A DNA stretch of 64,000 bases, taken from positions 62,001-126,000 of the forward strand of contig JAODBD010000004.1 of the NCBI GenBank assembly GCA_025463785.1. Reading direction: 5' to 3'. The stretch comes from Glaciihabitans sp. (lineage in GTDB: Bacteria; Actinomycetota; Actinomycetes; Actinomycetales; Microbacteriaceae). The notes below the pieces were generated by a model, which was not told the DNA's origin, did not search any database, and worked only from the letters and a program-made list of their open reading frames with translations. The first letter of the stretch is position 1; each line of letters begins with the position of its first letter. This document shows positions 61,075 to 64,000 of this stretch, piece after piece. Both the position numbers and the translations under genes were made by a program.

Positions 61075-62631
61075 CTAGCGACCCAGGAACTTTTGGAGCG
61101 TTGCGAGCTCCTCCTCGGAGGGGCCTGACTTGCCCGGGCCACCGAGGCCGAACCCTGAGCCGGATGCCGCTGGCTTGGCCGCCGCTCCCGACGACAGTGC
61201 GGCATTCTCCGCCGCCCGCTTGGCCGGATTGCCCGACTTCGAACCCTTCTTCGGCTGAACCGCGCGCTTCTTGCCACCGAAGCCGGCACCGGGGATCGGT
61301 CCCATACCCGGAACCTGCGGCACGCCACCCTTGGCCACCGTCTTCATCATCTTCGACGCCTGCTCGAACCGGTTGACCAGCGAGTTGACGTCGGTCACGG
61401 TCATCCCGGAGCCGCGGGCGATGCGAAGCCGACGCGAGCCGTTGAGTAGTTTCGGATTGCGGCGCTCGGCGAGAGTCATCGAGTAGATGATCGCCTCTGT
61501 GCGCGTGATTTCACCCTCATCGAAGTTCTCGAGCTGTTCGCGCATGCCGCGCGCGCCCGGAAGCATGCCGAGCATGCTCTTGATCGAGCCCATGTTCTTG
61601 AGCTGCTGCATCTGGGACAGAAAATCTTCGAGCGTGAAGGTCGAGGTCGCGAACTTCTCGGCGGTCGCGCGCGCTTCTTCCTCGTCGAAGTTCTTCTGCG
61701 CCTGCTCGATGAGAGACAGGATGTCGCCAAGGTCGAGGATGCGGCTGGCCATGCGATCCGGGTAGAACGGCTCGAAATCATCCAGCCCCTCGCCTGTCGA
61801 CGCAAAGATAATCGGGCGCCCGGTGACCGAGGCGACAGATAGCGCAGCCCCTCCCCGGGCGTCGCCATCAAGCTTCGAGAGCACGACACCCGTGAAGTCG
61901 ACACCGTCCTGAAAGGCCTTGGCCGTTGTAACGGCATCCTGTCCGACCATGGCATCGAGCACGAACAACACTTCGTCAGGATCGACGGCCTTGCGGATGT
62001 CTGCGGCCTGCCTCATGAGCTCGGCATCGACACCGAGTCGACCGGCGGTATCGACGATGACGACGTCGTACTGCTTGTCTTTGGCGTACTTGATGGAATC
62101 CTTGGCGACCTTGACGGGGTTGCCCTTGCCGTTGCCTGGCTCTGGCGCGAAGACGTGAACGCCGGCCTGCTCGCCCACGATCTGCAGTTGCGTGACCGCG
62201 TTGGGCCGCTGCAGGTCTGCTGCGACGAGCATGGGCGTGTGGTTATCGGCGGCGAGCCACTTCGCGAGCTTGCCCGCGAGCGTCGTCTTACCTGCACCCT
62301 GGAGGCCCGCGAGCATGATGACGGTCGGCGCAGTCTTCGCGAATTGCAACCGGCGCTGCTGGCCACCGAGAATCGTGACGAGCTCGTCGTTGACGATCTG
62401 CACGACCTGCTGGGCCGGGTTCAGTGCCTTATTGACCTCGTCGCTGAGCGCACGCTCACGCACCCGACCGGTGAACTCTTTGACGACTTCGAGGTTGACG
62501 TCGGCGTCGAGCAGGGCGCGACGAATCTCGCGGACCGTGCCGTCGACATCCGCGGGGCTGAGCTTGCCCTTGCCGCGCAGGTTCTTGAACGCGGTCGCGA
62601 GGCGATCGGTGAGGTTTCCAAAGGTGGCCAT
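61075..62631 (-). CDS. ffh: Signal recognition particle protein Ffh
   Basis: This 518-residue GTPase has an N-domain (about 1-90), a G-domain with GLQGAGKTTLAGKLA, VDTAGRLGVD and SKLDGDARGG, and a Met-rich M-domain (about 325-450; MQQLKNMGSIKSMLGMLPG). The C-terminal tail is extended and basic. It targets membrane proteins to the translocon. Confidence 0.96.
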   Translation of the reverse strand: MATFGNLTDRLATAFKNLRGKGKLSPADVDGTVREIRRALLDADVNLEVVKEFTGRVRERALSDEVNKALNPAQQVVQIVNDELVTILGGQQRRLQFAKTAPTVIMLAGLQGAGKTTLAGKLAKWLAADNHTPMLVAADLQRPNAVTQLQIVGEQAGVHVFAPEPGNGKGNPVKVAKDSIKYAKDKQYDVVIVDTAGRLGVDAELMRQAADIRKAVDPDEVLFVLDAMVGQDAVTTAKAFQDGVDFTGVVLSKLDGDARGGAALSVASVTGRPIIFASTGEGLDDFEPFYPDRMASRILDLGDILSLIEQAQKNFDEEEARATAEKFATSTFTLEDFLSQMQQLKNMGSIKSMLGMLPGARGMREQLENFDEGEITRTEAIIYSMTLAERRNPKLLNGSRRLRIARGSGMTVTDVNSLVNRFEQASKMMKTVAKGGVPQVPGMGPIPGAGFGGKKRAVQPKKGSKSGNPAKRAAENAALSSGAAAKPAASGSGFGLGGPGKSGPSEEELATLQKFLGR

Positions 62632-62655
62632 GGTGAAACCAGCCTAACCGGAGAG

Positions 62656-62979
62656 CTAGCCCTGAATGCTGACCGTGACCACCAGAACCACGAGGGGCAC
62701 GACGACGATTGCAGCCATCGTGATCCACGCGACGGTCACCAACTCCTTCGCGCGAATGAGGCGAATACCGCGCACGATGACCAGCACGAGGAATACGACG
62801 CCGACAGCATCGATGAGAAGCGCGACGGGAAGCTTGGCATACAGCGGATACTTATCGAGATACGGAACCAGGATGCCCACGACAAGCAATACCGTTCCAA
62901 GCCCTGCCTGATACAACTGGCTTCGGAGTTTCTGGTCTGAACGCAGCGCAGCCAACATGTCTTGCGGGGTGTTCGTCAC
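62656..62979 (-). CDS. Small membrane protein, unknown function
   Basis: This 107-residue protein has three predicted membrane segments. The start is GTG 62979 (VTNTPQDMLAALRSDQK) with AGAGGA six bases upstream. The sequence resembles small conserved Micrococcales membrane proteins, but no family is recognised. It is divergent from the gamma-carbonic-anhydrase-like gene. Confidence 0.75.
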   Translation of the reverse strand: MTNTPQDMLAALRSDQKLRSQLYQAGLGTVLLVVGILVPYLDKYPLYAKLPVALLIDAVGVVFLVLVIVRGIRLIRAKELVTVAWITMAAIVVVPLVVLVVTVSIQG

Positions 62980-63057
62980 GGGATGTCCTCTTCGACTTCG
63001 GTGGTGCACTCGGGAACGCTGAGACCACGATACGGCCCGAGCGTCTACTTTGAAGAG

Positions 63058-63582
63058 ATGACGCTTACACCGCTCCTCATCACCTTCGCCGGCAAGACCC
63101 CGAATCCACACCCGAGCGCGTTCATCGCCCCGAATGCGACGCTGGTCGGCGACGTCACGATTGCCGCTGACGCGAGTGTCTTCTACGGTTCAGTGCTGCG
63201 CGGTGACACCGACTCGATTTCGATCGGTGTCGGCTCGAATGTCCAGGACAACGTGTCGATGCACACAGACACGGGGTTGAAGCTGGTGGTCGGCAGCGGC
63301 GTCAGCGTCGGCCACGGCGCGGTCATTCACGGCTGCGTGATCGAAGACAACTGCCTGATCGGGATGGGCGCCACGGTGCTGAATCGGGCCGTGATTGGAG
63401 CCGGCTCGCTGGTGGCCGCAGGGGCGGTTGTGCTGGAGGGGACGGTCATCCCGCCCGGCTCGCTCGTTGCCGGCGTGCCAGCAAAGGTTCGACGCGAACT
63501 CACAGACGAGGAGCGCGAGGGCCTTCGCCAGAACGCGGTGCACTACGTGGAACTCGCTCGCGCCCACAACGCTGCCGGTTAG
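63058..63582 (+). CDS. Gamma-carbonic-anhydrase-like hexapeptide-repeat protein
   Basis: This 174-residue left-handed beta-helix protein has several hexapeptide repeats (APNATLVGDVTIAADASVFYGSVLRGD). The likely zinc histidines are in NVSMHTDTG and VGHGAVIHGC. It matches the PaaY/YrdA/Cam-like family, which includes active and inactive carbonic anhydrases. I start it at ATG 63058 with GAAGAG upstream. Confidence 0.86.
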   Translation: MTLTPLLITFAGKTPNPHPSAFIAPNATLVGDVTIAADASVFYGSVLRGDTDSISIGVGSNVQDNVSMHTDTGLKLVVGSGVSVGHGAVIHGCVIEDNCLIGMGATVLNRAVIGAGSLVAAGAVVLEGTVIPPGSLVAGVPAKVRRELTDEEREGLRQNAVHYVELARAHNAAG

Positions 63583-63620
63583 GCGTTTCACGGATGTGAG
63601 CTGGTAAGCGGTCCAGCACC

Positions 63621-63995
63621 TCAGGAGTATTGCGTGAGCGGCAGAGACGCCAGCAGGAGCGCCAGAAGCGCGACCCCCGATGCAACCAGCGCTACCCAGC
63701 TTGACAACCGTTTCGGCCGCTGGTTCACGGCAGCGACACCGGCGCTGACCGCGCCAAGAAGGGCCAGCCCGCCCATGGTGAGAAGGTCGACGACAGCGCC
63801 GTGGTTGCTGTCCACCTGGCCAAGAGCGACGGACTGCTCGTGCACGAGAACGGCACTCGACGACAGCGCGATGGCCGTCGAAATCAAAACGTAGGCGATG
63901 ACGACGGCGACACGGGCGATTGTGATGCGCTCACGGCCCACGGAGCGTTCCGCTCGTGCTTCGGCTGGTCTCTCGAGAAGGGCTGACTTGCTCAT
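63621..63995 (-). CDS. Small membrane protein, unknown function
   Basis: This 124-residue protein has a hydrophilic N-terminus (MSKSALLERPAEARAERS) and three predicted membrane segments (about 25-48, 65-85 and 98-118). No family is recognised. It starts five bases from the right edge of the window. Confidence 0.68.
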   Translation of the reverse strand: MSKSALLERPAEARAERSVGRERITIARVAVVIAYVLISTAIALSSSAVLVHEQSVALGQVDSNHGAVVDLLTMGGLALLGAVSAGVAAVNQRPKRLSSWVALVASGVALLALLLASLPLTQYS

Positions 63996-64000
63996 GCTTC

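Overview
The window comes from a high-GC actinobacterium, most probably a member of the Microbacteriaceae (Micrococcales). This rests on gene content and order: rpsP-khpA-rimM-trmD, rplS-lepB-rnhB-DUF2469, yraN-comM-dprA-xerC, rpsB-tsf-pyrH-frr-cdsA, a GlgE glycogen pathway, an F420-type LLM oxidoreductase, DivIVA-type coiled-coil proteins and many GTG/TTG starts. No rRNA, tRNA, CRISPR array, transposase or prophage was seen. All coordinates and motifs were read by eye, and no database search was run.

Positions 1-6821 hold a sugar-catabolic locus: a ROK-type regulator, a BadF-type sugar kinase, an ABC importer without its own ATPase, and a double-SIS protein. It is probably for an amino sugar or ketoamine. 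A clear promoter with an operator-like palindrome at +1 precedes the kinase. Positions 6851-8567 carry a lipoprotein and a cysteine desulfurase on the minus strand.

Positions 8619-27093 are the most distinctive part. Glycogen genes (glgX, glgP, glgE, glgB) are interleaved with two minus-strand operons. Each operon has its own SipW-like signal peptidase (Ser/His type) and several small exported proteins. The larger operon also encodes a 746-residue Fn3/ricin-lectin protein and a wall- or membrane-anchored protein. The two operons share an unusual promoter layout (CCCC-N5-GGG palindrome, then TTGTCC, then TA..GT at nearly the same spacing) and a TGTACCCCGA box. A perfect CebR/CelR-type operator lies upstream of one of them. 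I read this as a two-module surface-fibre or adhesin export system tied to carbohydrate metabolism.

Positions 27296-36854 hold a YbbN-like co-chaperone, an odd 579-residue membrane protein, a large DivIVA-like coiled-coil protein, an AI-2E-family permease, a hydrolase, an Na+/H+ antiporter and a lysozyme-like protein.

Positions 36913-42824 are the translation and envelope cluster rpsB-tsf-pyrH-frr-cdsA plus a double DivIVA protein, with a drug/metabolite transporter inserted between pyrH and frr.

Positions 43133-53915 hold an M23 peptidase ORF antisense to xerC, an MFS/GntR pair around a strong operator, a phosphodiesterase, a YdeI protein, the DNA-processing trio dprA-comM-yraN, dps, DUF2469, rnhB and lepB. 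Positions 54032-63995 hold rplS, a TetR regulator with map, lysE-trmD-rimM-khpA-rpsP, a second EamA transporter, an LLM oxidoreductase, ffh and small membrane proteins.

Intergenic regions carry several palindromic elements, at least two of them present as two copies within the window, and short tandem repeats.
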